Origin: an uncultured Lachnospiraceae bacterium
GTDB lineage: Bacteria > Bacillota > Clostridia > Lachnospirales > Lachnospiraceae
Direction: 5' to 3'
Length of the DNA stretch: 64,000 bases
Assembly (NCBI GenBank): GCA_910587085.1
Contig: CAJUMC010000012.1
Location: 1-64,000 of the forward strand
Each line of letters opens with the position of its first letter. The first letter of the stretch is position 1. This document shows, in pieces, positions 52,937 to 62,184 of this stretch. The translations under genes and the position numbers were made by a program. The notes beneath the pieces are model-generated. The model was not told the DNA's origin and made no database searches. It saw nothing but the letters and a program-made list of their open reading frames with translations.

Positions 52937-53047
52937 GTTACCTCTCAATCCGCCGCGCATGCGGCATTTTAATCAGGGACTTCTGTGCCGCTGTGCGGCA
53001 CAGAAGCCAAGGTTGAGAAACTAAAATTTCAGGCTTTGTCCCCTGCC

Positions 53048-54121
53048 TTATTTCCGGGGAAGAGCCTTTCTCCGGGCCGCCGGCCTGCAATCTTCCTTTC
53101 GGCGATCCGGTTTTCTGCCGCTCCGGATTTCAGCCTTCTCTCCGGCAGCTGCCTTTGTCTGCGGCTTGCGGCTGCCCTTACCGGCAACCTTTTGTTTGGA
53201 TACTGGCTTTCCGCCGCCTCCCGTTAAAGCGCCCGGTCCGGTTGCTGGTTTTCTGCTGCCTTCGTTTGATGATTTCCTTCCGGATACCGGCCTTCTGCTG
53301 ACTCCCGCCAAAGTTCCAGGCCTGGCGGCCTGCTTTCCGTTTTCCTCACTGCCTGCCTCAAATAACGGTTCGTTTGCGGAGTCTTTCAGCAGCCGGTTCA
53401 GCCCCGCAAGCTCCTGTTCTGTCAGATTCCTCCAGCCCCCGCTTTTCAGTCTTCCAAGGCTGATATTCATAATTCTCACACGGGTCAGTGAAACCACACC
53501 GTATCCGAAATATTCGCACATGCGCCGTATCTGCCGGTTCAGCCCCTGGGTAAGAATAATGCGGAAGCCGGTTTTGTCGAGCTGCTCGACCGTGCACGGC
53601 CTTGTCACCGTGTTCAGAATCGGCACTCCGCCTGCCATTCCCTCCAGAAATTCCGCCGTCACCGGACGATTCACCTGCACGATGTATTCCTTTTCGTGGA
53701 AATTTCCGGCCCGCAGGATTTTGTTGACAATCCCCCCGTCGTTCGTAAGCAGAATCAGCCCCTCCGACTCCTTGTCCAGCCTTCCGATCGGGAAAATGCG
53801 GGAACCGTAATCAATAGAATCAATAATATTGTCCGGCTCCCGCCGATCCGTCGTGCAGACAATTCCGCGGGGCTTATTAAATGCGATCAGTGCCATCCGC
53901 CGGTCCTGCTCCACCGTTTTTTCCCCGATCGTAACCTTCTGCCCCGGAAGAACCCGGCTGCCCACAGCAGCGGGTTTCCCGTCAATCAGAACCTTTCCCG
54001 ACTCCACAAGCCGATCCGCCTCCCGCCGGGAACACATCCCCGACTCGCTGAGATACTTATTGATTCGGACGCTGTCCGGCTCCTTCCCGTTATCAAAAAA
54101 TCCCTTTGTCAATTTCGCCAT
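53048..54121 (-). CDS. rluF: 23S rRNA pseudouridine synthase (RluF-like) with basic tail
   Basis: RsuA/RluB/E/F-family pseudouridine synthase. The S4 domain (VRINKYLSESGMCSRREADRL) is followed by the catalytic domain with GRLDKESEGLILLTNDG (catalytic Asp) and a C-terminal core QGLNRQIRRMCEYFGYGV. RluF is the closest named type, by the READRL to GRLDKES pattern. After residue ~245 there is a Lys/Arg/Gly-rich tail of about 110 residues with repeated KPxxGxG units, not usual for the family. The ATG at 54121 has GGAGG 5 nt upstream; a longer frame starting in the 62-bp repeats at 54301 is not used. Confidence 0.9.
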   Translation of the reverse strand: MAKLTKGFFDNGKEPDSVRINKYLSESGMCSRREADRLVESGKVLIDGKPAAVGSRVLPGQKVTIGEKTVEQDRRMALIAFNKPRGIVCTTDRREPDNIIDSIDYGSRIFPIGRLDKESEGLILLTNDGGIVNKILRAGNFHEKEYIVQVNRPVTAEFLEGMAGGVPILNTVTRPCTVEQLDKTGFRIILTQGLNRQIRRMCEYFGYGVVSLTRVRIMNISLGRLKSGGWRNLTEQELAGLNRLLKDSANEPLFEAGSEENGKQAARPGTLAGVSRRPVSGRKSSNEGSRKPATGPGALTGGGGKPVSKQKVAGKGSRKPQTKAAAGEKAEIRSGRKPDRRKEDCRPAARRKALPRK

Positions 54122-54175
54122 ACCGGCCTCCATACCGCGGCAGTCAGAAACATCCCGCCGCGCTCTTTCGTCTCT

Positions 54176-54290
54176 GAAGATACTCCGGAATTCCCGAATG
54201 TCTTTCCGCCTCCCGCCTTGTCTTCGTTTCCTCCTCCGAAGATACTCCGGGATTCCGCAATGTCTTTCCGCCTCCCGCGCCGTCTCCGGC
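54176..54290. repeat. direct repeat upstream of rluF, period 62 bp
   Basis: Two copies of GAAGATACTCCGG-A/G-ATTCC followed by ATGTCTTTCCGCCTCCCGC, starting at 54176 and 54238. The 54122-54580 interval holds no gene besides this repeat and the terminator at 54493. Confidence 0.75.
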
Positions 54291-54492
54291 GGGAAAGACA
54301 CCGCACATCCGCCGGAGTCCCCTATGAAATCCGTTTCCGCCCATTATTTTAGCATACTTTGCCGCGTTCTGCCACAATTCTTTTGCCTGATTTCAACCCA
54401 ATTTCAATCCGGCTTTTATCTTGATATAATTCCCGCCATATCTTCTTTTTTTATCCAGAATATGCGCTTTTTATATCTTTTTCAATCATAAA

Positions 54493-54539
54493 AAGGGCAC
54501 AAAATCCTGCACGCTGACATAACAGAATTTTATGCCCTT
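54493..54539 (-). terminator. terminator of the secreted-protein gene
   Basis: Minus strand: AAGGGCA pairs with TGCCCTT, extended by AAAAT/ATTTT, followed by TTTTTAT. It lies 40 bases after the stop of the gene at 54581. Confidence 0.75.
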
Positions 54540-54580
54540 AAAACCGGCATCATACACGGCATTTTGCGGAGTCAAAAGTC

Positions 54581-55384
54581 TCACGGCTCCCCCTGCAGCT
54601 TGTTCATAAAGCTCCGGAGATCCGCATCGGACGAGACAGCCTCATCCATCCGCGCCGTAACGTCCTCAATCAGCTCCTGAACATCCCGCATGGCGTTCAG
54701 CTCGTCCAGGTAGGCACTTTCCTCCGGGCCGAGCGAAGCGTCAGGAAGGAAAATCTTCGGGTTTCCATCCTCATCGTATTTGATGTAGAAACGCTCCATG
54801 GAAGGTACGAGCGTATCAATCGTAGCAATTTCCACATCATTCAGAACATAAAGCACATAGTCAACCGGCCCCGCGCCCCTCTTGGCACGGCACTGAATAT
54901 TGTGATACCGGACAATATACTCGACACGCTTTTGGGTAAGCTTTTCATCCACATTCTCGTTATTGTAAAAGAGCTTTTTATATTCTTCGAACGAGTCGCT
55001 GAGAATCGCCGTAAAATATGTCCGGATCAGCTCCTCGATTTCCTGCGGCACTTCCGCCGTCAAGCTATTGTTTTCCGGGGTAAGCGTCGGGGTCGGCAAA
55101 GGTGTCGGAGTGGTGCCGGCTGTCGGGTTAGGAGAATCCTCTCGTCCGGAATTCGGCGTGCCGCCCTGACCGGACTCCGGCTTCTTAAAATTTCCCGGCA
55201 GTTTTCCGATTTCAGCGGAAAGCAGCGCCGCGGACCGCATGCGTGCAGCCAGTCCGGACGATCCTGCTTCCATGCCCGAGGCGGGCTCTGCGTCGAACGA
55301 CGGCTCCGTAGGGAATACAACCATGCTGATTCCCATAAACAGCAGACTTGAATATATCATAAACCTTGTATACTTTTTTTTCAT
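54581..55384 (-). CDS. exported hypothetical protein
   Basis: A 267-residue protein with an N-terminal signal or membrane anchor (basic KKKYTRF then MIYSSLLFMGISMVVFP) and a Pro/Thr/Ser/Gly-rich linker (about residues 72-105, PTPLPTPTLTP). A C-terminal domain follows (about 108-267) with EVPQEIEELIRTYFTAILSD and NNENVDEKLTQKRVEYIVRY, resembling a NTF2-like or small mixed alpha/beta fold, though I cannot name the family. It is probably surface-located. It stands alone on the minus strand with a GGAGTGAG box before the ATG and its own terminator. Confidence 0.7.
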   Translation of the reverse strand: MKKKYTRFMIYSSLLFMGISMVVFPTEPSFDAEPASGMEAGSSGLAARMRSAALLSAEIGKLPGNFKKPESGQGGTPNSGREDSPNPTAGTTPTPLPTPTLTPENNSLTAEVPQEIEELIRTYFTAILSDSFEEYKKLFYNNENVDEKLTQKRVEYIVRYHNIQCRAKRGAGPVDYVLYVLNDVEIATIDTLVPSMERFYIKYDEDGNPKIFLPDASLGPEESAYLDELNAMRDVQELIEDVTARMDEAVSSDADLRSFMNKLQGEP

Positions 55385-55504
55385 CGCAAGCTCTCACTCC
55401 TGCACTGTTTCAGACAGATGCAATCATAATACATTTGTTCGGCTGCCGGGATGCATAAGCCTCCGGCCGCAAAAACTGTGAATAAAACGGGGATGTAAGG
55501 AATG

Positions 55505-55538
55505 ACGCGGCATCACGGGCAGACCCGCAATACCGCGT
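55505..55538. other. hairpin next to tRNA-Arg
   Basis: ACGCGG/CCGCGT and CGGG/CCCG pair with small internal mismatches. It follows the tRNA on the minus strand but has no U-tract after it, so it may mark the tRNA transcript end only weakly. Confidence 0.35.
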
Positions 55539-55549
55539 ATATGCAAAAA

Positions 55550-55624
55550 TGCACCTGATAGGATTCGAACCTACGACCTCTGGCTTCGGAAGCCATTGCT
55601 CTATCCAGCTGAGCTACAGATGCA
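55550..55624 (-). tRNA. tRNA-Arg (anticodon CCG)
   Basis: 75-nt tRNA on the minus strand. The acceptor stem TGCATCT pairs with AGGTGCA. The T-arm carries GTTCGAATC. The anticodon loop TTCCGAA gives CCG, reading Arg codon CGG. CCA is not encoded. A strong promoter lies 43 bases upstream. Confidence 0.95.
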
Positions 55625-55666
55625 TATGTAGAAAGAAAATATTAACTTGTACGGAACACGAGAATT

Positions 55667-55695
55667 ATTATACTTTATTTCAGCTGTTTTGTAAA
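55667..55695 (-). promoter_or_regulatory. promoter of tRNA-Arg
   Basis: Minus strand: TTTACA (55695-55690), 17-bp spacer, TATAAT (55672-55667). Confidence 0.8.
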
Positions 55696-55857
55696 GAAGA
55701 GATTTTGAATATTTAAAAATTTTTATCCGGGCTGGCAGAAACCCGCAGCGGAAAAGCCCGCATGGGTTCTCCCGCCGCAGCTTTGCACACCTTTGCTTCC
55801 TGCGCCTGTGCGGATTTTTCTGTTCCGCGCACGCCCGTCTTTCCGGGCGCCCGGCAC

Positions 55858-58353
55858 TCAGCCGAGCGTCACCTCGGCCGAGTGCTCCCCTCCGTCTCCG
55901 AACACTGGTATTTTATTACCCGAAAGCTCCCTGCCGTCAACGACAAGCTTTGCGACACCCTTCGATACATGCGCGGGATTTTTCACCGTGATCCGAATCC
56001 TGTCTCCGCGGAAGCAGCGCACAACCTCATAGCCGTCCCACGCCGCCGGGATTGCCGGATCAATCACCAGCCCGTCATACTCGGGTTTTATGCCGAGAAT
56101 ATACTGGGAAATTGCGATAAAATTCCAGGAGGCAGTGCCGGTCAGCCAGGAATTTTTCGCCTCGCCGAAGCGTTTGGCATCCTTGCCCGCCACCATCTGC
56201 GCATACACATAAGGCTCCAGCCGGTGAATTTCGGAATACTCTTCGGTAAACGCTGGTGCGATCCTGGTGTAGTAATCAAACGCTTTGTCTCCTCTGCCTA
56301 TAAATGCCTCTGCGCACATAATCCAGGCATTATTGTGACAGAATACACCGGCATTTTCCTTATAGCCCGCCGGATAGGTCGAGATCTCTCCATACTCCAG
56401 ATAATATCTGGTAAACGCCGGGTTGTTGAGCACCAGACCATATTTTGTCCCGAGGTATTTTTCCACGGAATCAAGCGCCGCAAGCGCCTTGCCGTCCTCC
56501 AGCCCGCATTTTCCCAGAATGCAGAAGCCCTGCGGTTCGATAAAAATTTTGCCCTCCTCGCACTCGCTGCTCCCGACCTTCCGGCCGAAATCATCGTAGG
56601 CGCGAAGGAACCATTCCCCGTCGTAGCCGTCGCGCATAATAACGCCGCGCATTTTTTCCACCTCACGCACCGCACGTCCGGCTTCGGCCTCCCGGCCGAG
56701 TCTGCTCATCAGCAACGCGTACTCCTCGCCGATATACGCAAACATCCCGGCGATCATAACGGACTCTGCCACCTTGCCGTCCTTGCCCGTCACGGTCTGA
56801 AACGATTCCCCGGACTCGGAAGAAAAACAGTTCAGATTCAGACAGTCGTTCCAGTCCGCCCGCCCGATCAGCGGCAGGCCGTGAGGCCCAAGATTGTTGA
56901 TGACATGATCAAAGGCCCGCTTCAGATGATCCGCAAGCGGCGCGGCAAGTTCCTCCTTATTGTCATAAGGCGTCATTACGTCAAGAATGCCGTAATCACC
57001 GGTTTCCTTGATATAGGCAACCACGGCCAGGATCAGCCAGAGCGGATCGTCGTTGAAATTTCCTCCGATCTCGTCGTTGCCCTTCTTGGTCAGCGGCTGA
57101 TACTGGTGATACGCGCCGCCGTCCGGCAGCTGCGTGGAGGCGAGATCAAGTATCCTCTCCCGCGCGCGATCCGGGATCTGATGCACAAAGCCGAGCAGAT
57201 CCTGATTCGAATCGCGGAAACCCATGCCGCGGCCGATGCCGGACTCAAAGTAGGAAGCGCTCCGGGACAGGTTGAATGTCACCATGCACTGATACTGATT
57301 CCAGATATTGACCATGCGGTCAACGCGCGCGTCCGCGGTTTTTACCGTGTACCGGGACAGAAGCCCGTCCCAGTATTGCGCAAGCCGCGCAAACTCCCGG
57401 TCGACCGCACCGGGCTCCTCAAGCCGGGCAATCATCGCTTCGGCCTTTCGTTTGTTGATAATATTTCTGCCGTTCGGCGCAAAGGCTGACTGCAGCAGCC
57501 CATCCGCATCCGGCGTACCGAGCTGCCACTCCCATTTTTCGTCCGCCCCGTTCTCCACATAGCCGAGGAGGAACACCAGTTCGCGCTCCTCCCCCGGCGC
57601 AAGCGAAAGCTCCACGCAGTGCGAGGCGATCGGAGACCAGCCGTCCGCAACGGAATTCCCGGATTTTCCCTCCGCCACTGCCTTCGGGCTCTCAAAGCCC
57701 CCCCAGGTACCCAGAAAGGCTTCGCGGTCGGAATCAAAACCGGCAAGCGGCGCGTTAACCGAATAGAATGCATAGTGATCGCGCCGTTCCTTGTACTCCG
57801 TCTTATGATAGATGACGGACCCCTTGATTTCAACCTCTCCCGTGCTGAAATTCCGCTGAAAATTTGTGCTGTCGTCCTGCGCGTTCCACAGACACCACTC
57901 GACAAAAGAAAAAAGCTTCAGCTCCTTTTTCTCTGCACCGGTGTTGCGCACGACAACCTTATGTACTTCCGCGTTGCAGTCCAGCGGCACAAAAAAGGTT
58001 GCCTCGGCCTCAACGCCGTTCCTGCTGCCTTTGATTACGGTGTAGCCCATGCCGTGACGGCACTCGTAGGAATCCAGCTTTCTTTTTGCGGGCGCATAGC
58101 CCGGGGACCAGAAATCGCCGCCGTCATACAGATAAAAATATCGGCCGCCCCCCATATCCAGAGGTACATTATTATAACGAAAACGTGTGATGCGGCGCAG
58201 CTTTGCATCCCTGTAAAAGCTGTAGCCGCCCGCCGTATTGGAAATCAGTGAAAAAAACGCCTGGGAACCGAGATAATTGATCCACGGATAGGGGGGTTCC
58301 GGCGTTGTTATCACATATTCCCTCCTGGCGTCGTCAAAATATCCGAACTTCAT
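55858..58353 (-). CDS. cbp: cellobiose phosphorylase (GH94)
   Basis: Intracellular enzyme splitting cellobiose with phosphate into glucose 1-phosphate and glucose, 831 residues. It is close along its whole length to the Clostridium thermocellum enzyme as I remember it: MKFGYFDDARREYVIT start, YPWINYLGSQAFFSLISNTA, RRITRFRYNNVPLDMGG, and NQYQCMVTFNLSRSASYF. The catalytic Asp is in GFRDSNQDLLGF, and the GLPLIGRADWNDCLN and ENAGVFCHNNAWI regions line the active site. It is expected to work on imported cello-oligosaccharides. The start has AAAGGAG 6-7 nt upstream. A promoter is at 58426-58454. Confidence 0.95.
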   Translation of the reverse strand: MKFGYFDDARREYVITTPEPPYPWINYLGSQAFFSLISNTAGGYSFYRDAKLRRITRFRYNNVPLDMGGGRYFYLYDGGDFWSPGYAPAKRKLDSYECRHGMGYTVIKGSRNGVEAEATFFVPLDCNAEVHKVVVRNTGAEKKELKLFSFVEWCLWNAQDDSTNFQRNFSTGEVEIKGSVIYHKTEYKERRDHYAFYSVNAPLAGFDSDREAFLGTWGGFESPKAVAEGKSGNSVADGWSPIASHCVELSLAPGEERELVFLLGYVENGADEKWEWQLGTPDADGLLQSAFAPNGRNIINKRKAEAMIARLEEPGAVDREFARLAQYWDGLLSRYTVKTADARVDRMVNIWNQYQCMVTFNLSRSASYFESGIGRGMGFRDSNQDLLGFVHQIPDRARERILDLASTQLPDGGAYHQYQPLTKKGNDEIGGNFNDDPLWLILAVVAYIKETGDYGILDVMTPYDNKEELAAPLADHLKRAFDHVINNLGPHGLPLIGRADWNDCLNLNCFSSESGESFQTVTGKDGKVAESVMIAGMFAYIGEEYALLMSRLGREAEAGRAVREVEKMRGVIMRDGYDGEWFLRAYDDFGRKVGSSECEEGKIFIEPQGFCILGKCGLEDGKALAALDSVEKYLGTKYGLVLNNPAFTRYYLEYGEISTYPAGYKENAGVFCHNNAWIMCAEAFIGRGDKAFDYYTRIAPAFTEEYSEIHRLEPYVYAQMVAGKDAKRFGEAKNSWLTGTASWNFIAISQYILGIKPEYDGLVIDPAIPAAWDGYEVVRCFRGDRIRITVKNPAHVSKGVAKLVVDGRELSGNKIPVFGDGGEHSAEVTLG

Positions 58354-58425
58354 GCAAATTCTCCTTTCCTTGCCGCATCTGCTCCCACACAGCTGCGTTC
58401 CGGCAGAATCTTATCTCTGCATATG

Positions 58426-58454
58426 GTTATAGTTCCATTTTAGCATGAAGTGAA
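58426..58454 (-). promoter_or_regulatory. promoter of cellobiose phosphorylase
   Basis: Minus strand: TTCACT (58454-58449), 17-bp spacer, TATAAC (58431-58426). A GCGAAA/TTTCGC palindrome (58520-58534) lies about 70 bases further upstream and could be an operator. Confidence 0.5.
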
Positions 58455-58519
58455 AAAAAGCGCTATTGCACGATTTACCAAAATAGCGAAAATATCCTTG
58501 TGAAAAAGCTACAATCTTT

Positions 58520-58534
58520 GCGAAACATTTTCGC
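58520..58534. promoter_or_regulatory. palindrome upstream of cbp, possible operator
   Basis: GCGAAA and TTTCGC flank three bases. A related GCGAAAAT lies closer to the promoter. Operator function is inferred from symmetry and place only. Confidence 0.35.
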
Positions 58535-58627
58535 TGTCCCCCGGACAAATCTCGTTTCCCTGCATGCTGCAGGCTCCTTCAAATCAAGAAAAAAGCTGTC
58601 CGGCAGACCAGGGTTACGCAGAACACG

Positions 58628-59014
58628 CTACGAAATTTTCGCTTTTTCCTCGTCCTTCTGCTTCAGCTCCTGATCATACTGCTCCAGCGCCTTCCTCGTG
58701 GTCTGCACCAGATCCCCCAGGAGAAGCATCTGCTCCGCCGTACACTCCGACAATACGCTGTCAATCTCCTCAAGCACTCTGCCGTACAGCCCTTCCTGCC
58801 CGCCGCAGGTCAGAAGCAGTGCATCCGGCGTCACCTCCAGCGCACAGGCAAGATCCATCAGTACCTGCGCGCTGAATTTTGTCTTTCCGTTTTCGATATT
58901 GCTTATGTGAGGAACCGACACGCCGATCCGTTCCGCCAGTTCCTCCTGCAGCATCCTTCGTTCCTTCCGGAGCTCCCTGATCTCCGCTCCGACTGCCGTA
59001 TAATCTATTTCCAT
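58628..59014 (-). CDS. XRE-family HTH regulator
   Basis: A 128-residue regulator with a Cro/CI helix-turn-helix at about residues 8-62 (GAEIRELRKERRMLQEELAE then GVSVPHISNIENGKTKFS), followed by a helical region (VLEEIDSVLSECTAEQMLLLGDLVQTT) and a charged tail. The ATG at 59014 has GGAGG 6 nt upstream. Such small regulators of Lachnospiraceae stand alone and their targets are unknown; it lies between galE and cellobiose phosphorylase, all minus strand. Confidence 0.88.
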   Translation of the reverse strand: MEIDYTAVGAEIRELRKERRMLQEELAERIGVSVPHISNIENGKTKFSAQVLMDLACALEVTPDALLLTCGGQEGLYGRVLEEIDSVLSECTAEQMLLLGDLVQTTRKALEQYDQELKQKDEEKAKIS

Positions 59015-59111
59015 GTACATCCTCCAAATCGCTGATAGCATAATTGTATCGGATTCGGATCTGCACTTAAATAATCTATAGCAAAATCGTATTCTCTTCG
59101 GTTGATGCTTT

Positions 59112-60164
59112 TTAAAGTTTTTTGCCGTTTCCGCCCTTCAGGCCGTCCGGATTCCTGCGCTGCCAGTTCCACGCATCCCTGCACATATCCGCAATATCGT
59201 ACTGCGCCTTCCAGCCGAGTTCCCGCTCCGCCTTTTCCGGATTGGAATAACTGACCGCGACGTCCCCTGCGCGCCGCTCCCGAATCCGGTACGGAATCCG
59301 GACGCCGTTCACCTTCTCAAAGGCCTTCACCACCTCCAGAACCGAGCAGCCCCTTCCCGTGCCGAGATTGTATACCGCAAGGCCGCATTTTCTCCCGATT
59401 GCCCCCAGCGCCCGCACATGGCCGCGCGCCAGATCAACCACATGGATATAATCCCGGACGCCTGTGCCGTCCGGCGTGTCATAGTCATCCCCGTAGATGC
59501 TGAGCTCCTCGCGCCGTCCGGCCGCCACCTGCGTAATATACGGCATCAGATTATTCGGGATGCCGTTCGGATCCTCCCCGATCAGACCGCTCTCATGCGC
59601 GCCGATCGGGTTGAAATAGCGCAGAAGGACAATGTTCCATTCCGGCTCCGCCGTCTGCAGATCGGTCAGAACCTGCTCGAGCATACTCTTTGTCCATCCG
59701 TAGGGGTTGGTGCACTGTCCCTTCGGACAATCCTCCGTCACCGGGATCACCGCCGGTTCGCCGTAAACCGAAGCCGACGACGAGAAAATCATATTGGTGC
59801 AGCCATGCCGGCGCAGCTCACCGGCCAGCACAAGCGTCCCTGTAATGTTGTTGTCGTAATACTCCAGCGGAAGCCGGATCGATTCGTTCGGGGATTTCAG
59901 TCCCGCAAAATGAATGCAGCAGTCAAATTTCTGCCCTGTTTTGTCCTCGTGAGCCTGTATCGCATGGGAAAGTCCCTCCCTGTCCCGGATATCCGCTTTA
60001 TAAAAGGGAATATCCTGCCCGACAATTTCGGCGGCGCGCTTGAGCGACTCTTCGCTTGAATTGGTCAGATTATCCACCACGGCGGCCCGGTGTCCGCTTA
60101 AGATCAGCTCAATTACCGTGTGGGAGCCGATATAGCCGGCTCCGCCTGTTACAAGTATATTCAT
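59112..60164 (-). CDS. galE: UDP-glucose 4-epimerase
   Basis: Extended SDR enzyme interconverting UDP-glucose and UDP-galactose, 350 residues. NAD-binding NILVTGGAGYIGSHT at the N-terminus, NLTNSSEE, active-site Ser/Tyr region SSSASVYGEP and NPYGWTKSMLEQ (Tyr-x3-Lys), and GTGVRDYIHVVDLARGH are present. The ATG at 60164 has AAGGAG 9 nt upstream; an in-frame extension to 60377 crosses the promoter and is not coding. Substrate side chains for UDP-Glc are as in the family; GlcNAc use cannot be ruled out. Confidence 0.95.
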   Translation of the reverse strand: MNILVTGGAGYIGSHTVIELILSGHRAAVVDNLTNSSEESLKRAAEIVGQDIPFYKADIRDREGLSHAIQAHEDKTGQKFDCCIHFAGLKSPNESIRLPLEYYDNNITGTLVLAGELRRHGCTNMIFSSSASVYGEPAVIPVTEDCPKGQCTNPYGWTKSMLEQVLTDLQTAEPEWNIVLLRYFNPIGAHESGLIGEDPNGIPNNLMPYITQVAAGRREELSIYGDDYDTPDGTGVRDYIHVVDLARGHVRALGAIGRKCGLAVYNLGTGRGCSVLEVVKAFEKVNGVRIPYRIRERRAGDVAVSYSNPEKAERELGWKAQYDIADMCRDAWNWQRRNPDGLKGGNGKKL

Positions 60165-60312
60165 AATCTTATTCTCCTTGTTTTCCCTTTTTACGCCCAT
60201 TGTGCCGCCGATATGGCTGCACTCCCGCTTGTTCCAGCAGCGGTATGAAACGTCTGACAAATTCTGATATTTCAGCCGATGCGCCTTCGCCGCAGGCGGG
60301 CAGTCTTTCTTA

Positions 60313-60341
60313 ATTGTATTCACTTGTACGCCGAAAAGCAA
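60313..60341 (-). promoter_or_regulatory. promoter of galE
   Basis: Minus strand: TTGCTT (60341-60336), 17-bp spacer, TACAAT (60318-60313). The 60165-60492 interval otherwise holds no gene. Confidence 0.6.
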
Positions 60342-60492
60342 GCGCAAAATCCGGCGGAAAATCTGCCGGTACGGCAAACCGGACTTCTGCAGAATGCCTG
60401 CTTCACCGGCGGAGATTAATGCGTACAGCCTCCTTCAGCAGACGGGACGGCACAGAAAGCATTCCGATAAAATACGGGCCTTCCGGCATAAT

Positions 60493-62184
60493 TTACGGCT
60501 GTTCTCTCTTTCTCCTATAAAGTTCTCCGCGATAGACAACTTTCTTCGCTTTATTTTTACCTTCCAGAATCAGATATTCAAACCGGGCCGTTTTTATCTG
60601 CTTTTCTAACCTTTGAATATCCTCTTCCAGCCATAAAGAACCGTCAATATCGACATTTACCAGCTCTGCTTCCCTCAAATCGGCGCCCCGCAGATCCGCT
60701 TCTCTCATATTGACATTGCGGAACCTGACCAGTTTCAGATTTGCTTCTCTCAGATCGGCATAATCCAGATTTGTTTTTTCAAAATGCCCGGATCTCAGGT
60801 CTGCCCTGAAAAAATTGCATCTCTCAAAATCACAGTCCACAAAATGAGGGGCAAGTATGCCAACATCCGAAAACTGCAAATACCGGAAATCTCCCGCCTG
60901 AATCAGGGAATGATCCAGCTTCGGCGAAAATTTTTTCAAATATTTGAGGCTCATTTCTCTCAGAAAAGATTTTGTCAAGTCATAGCCGGAAAATCCTCTG
61001 CTGACCAGTTCCCGGCAGAATTCCATATCCCTGAGCGCAATTCTTGCCAGCAGATACTCATAAATGCTTCTGTGAGCAAACTTATAATTTCCATCCGTGC
61101 CTCTGCTGAGCAGCGATTTCGATTTTGCCTGAACTTTATCAAACTTCAGCTTTTTATGCGCACAAATTTTTTCTATCTCTTTTTCCGTTATATAGGCGGT
61201 CTCATGCAGGAACATATACTTTGCTGTCTGCAGCGAAAATTTAAAAAGCTGAAACCCATACCTTTCATCCGCCGATTCTCTGACGATCCAGTTCATAACC
61301 AGTTCTTCATAAACTTCAAAGACATACTGAAATTCTTTCGCAGAATCAATGATCAGATTGTCAATAAACGCCAGCAGCATCGGGCGGACCATTAAATCCG
61401 GACATTTTACAATTACGCTCTTTGCTCTCCGGACTTTGTCGCTCTCTAAAACGGAATTATATTTTTTTCTGAGATACCGGTCAATCTCCTGCTCATTAAA
61501 CGGCGATATGTAACACTTAATCAGTCCCCGTCCTGTTCCTTTACCAGCCAGAATCTTCCCCGGATAACCCAGTTCGCTGTCGATATCTGGGAAAAATTGG
61601 GTTCTGCAGGTGATAACCACTTTGTAAAACTGCTCCGTTTCGCTGAAAATTTTCTTCAGCTGCCTGGTATAATCCTTCATAACATGAGGATCTTCATCAA
61701 GACCATCCAGAAGCAATATTGTTTCCGATTTGTTTTTTATATCTTTTATTATTTCCAAGGCATTGGTCAAATAGAACGGTATTAAAAATACTTCGTATTT
61801 TCCAAATATTTTTTTATAGTATTTATTGAATAATTTCAATACAAAAGTAGTTTTCCCCATTCCGGAATCACCAAGAACTATTATATACTGAATTGTCGGA
61901 TCTCTGAAAATTTCTTTGGAAAAATACGGAATCATCTTTACTTCCGGCAGTAAATCCCTGCTTTTGTTTCTGGAAAAATAATCCGCAACTCTCCCCCGGG
62001 TCGGAATATAATACTTCATTGACAATTTTGTCTGTTCATCTTTGTGCAGATACAGATTCTTTTCTTTTTTATGTTCTTTTTTAAATTGCAAATAAGTCAT
62101 AATTAACCCAAGAAATGCCATAACTGTACTTGCAACACCGGCGAATGAATTAATACTCGGAAGATTTTCTATAAACCAATCCAA
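60493..62184 (-). CDS. membrane-anchored NACHT-type NTPase with pentapeptide repeats
   Basis: STAND-type ATPase of 563 residues, unlike its neighbours in base composition (AT-rich). A membrane segment at about residues 14-34 (FAGVASTVMAFLGLIMTYLQF) precedes a NACHT-like core: Walker A GDSGMGKTTF (105-114), Walker B ILLLDGLDED (156-165) and sensor VITCRTQFF (190-198). A winged-helix-like element (KFAHRSIYEYLLARIAL) follows. The C-terminal region at about 451-515 is a pentapeptide-repeat solenoid (ADLRSGHF, ANLKLVRF, ADLRGADLREAEL). A TTG start at 62184 is preferred because AAAGGAG is 8 nt upstream. Such NACHT proteins are often anti-phage or programmed-response sensors, but its role here is not shown. 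Confidence 0.8.
   Translation of the reverse strand: MDWFIENLPSINSFAGVASTVMAFLGLIMTYLQFKKEHKKEKNLYLHKDEQTKLSMKYYIPTRGRVADYFSRNKSRDLLPEVKMIPYFSKEIFRDPTIQYIIVLGDSGMGKTTFVLKLFNKYYKKIFGKYEVFLIPFYLTNALEIIKDIKNKSETILLLDGLDEDPHVMKDYTRQLKKIFSETEQFYKVVITCRTQFFPDIDSELGYPGKILAGKGTGRGLIKCYISPFNEQEIDRYLRKKYNSVLESDKVRRAKSVIVKCPDLMVRPMLLAFIDNLIIDSAKEFQYVFEVYEELVMNWIVRESADERYGFQLFKFSLQTAKYMFLHETAYITEKEIEKICAHKKLKFDKVQAKSKSLLSRGTDGNYKFAHRSIYEYLLARIALRDMEFCRELVSRGFSGYDLTKSFLREMSLKYLKKFSPKLDHSLIQAGDFRYLQFSDVGILAPHFVDCDFERCNFFRADLRSGHFEKTNLDYADLREANLKLVRFRNVNMREADLRGADLREAELVNVDIDGSLWLEEDIQRLEKQIKTARFEYLILEGKNKAKKVVYRGELYRRKREQP

Noticed and set aside
55762..57489. Long plus-strand open frame opposite cellobiose phosphorylase
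   Set aside because: Same reason: antisense to an intact GH94 gene, no motif and no start signals.
60165..60377. N-terminal extension of galE
   Set aside because: It lies across the predicted promoter and has no ribosome binding site; the ATG at 60164 has a good one and matches the family start.
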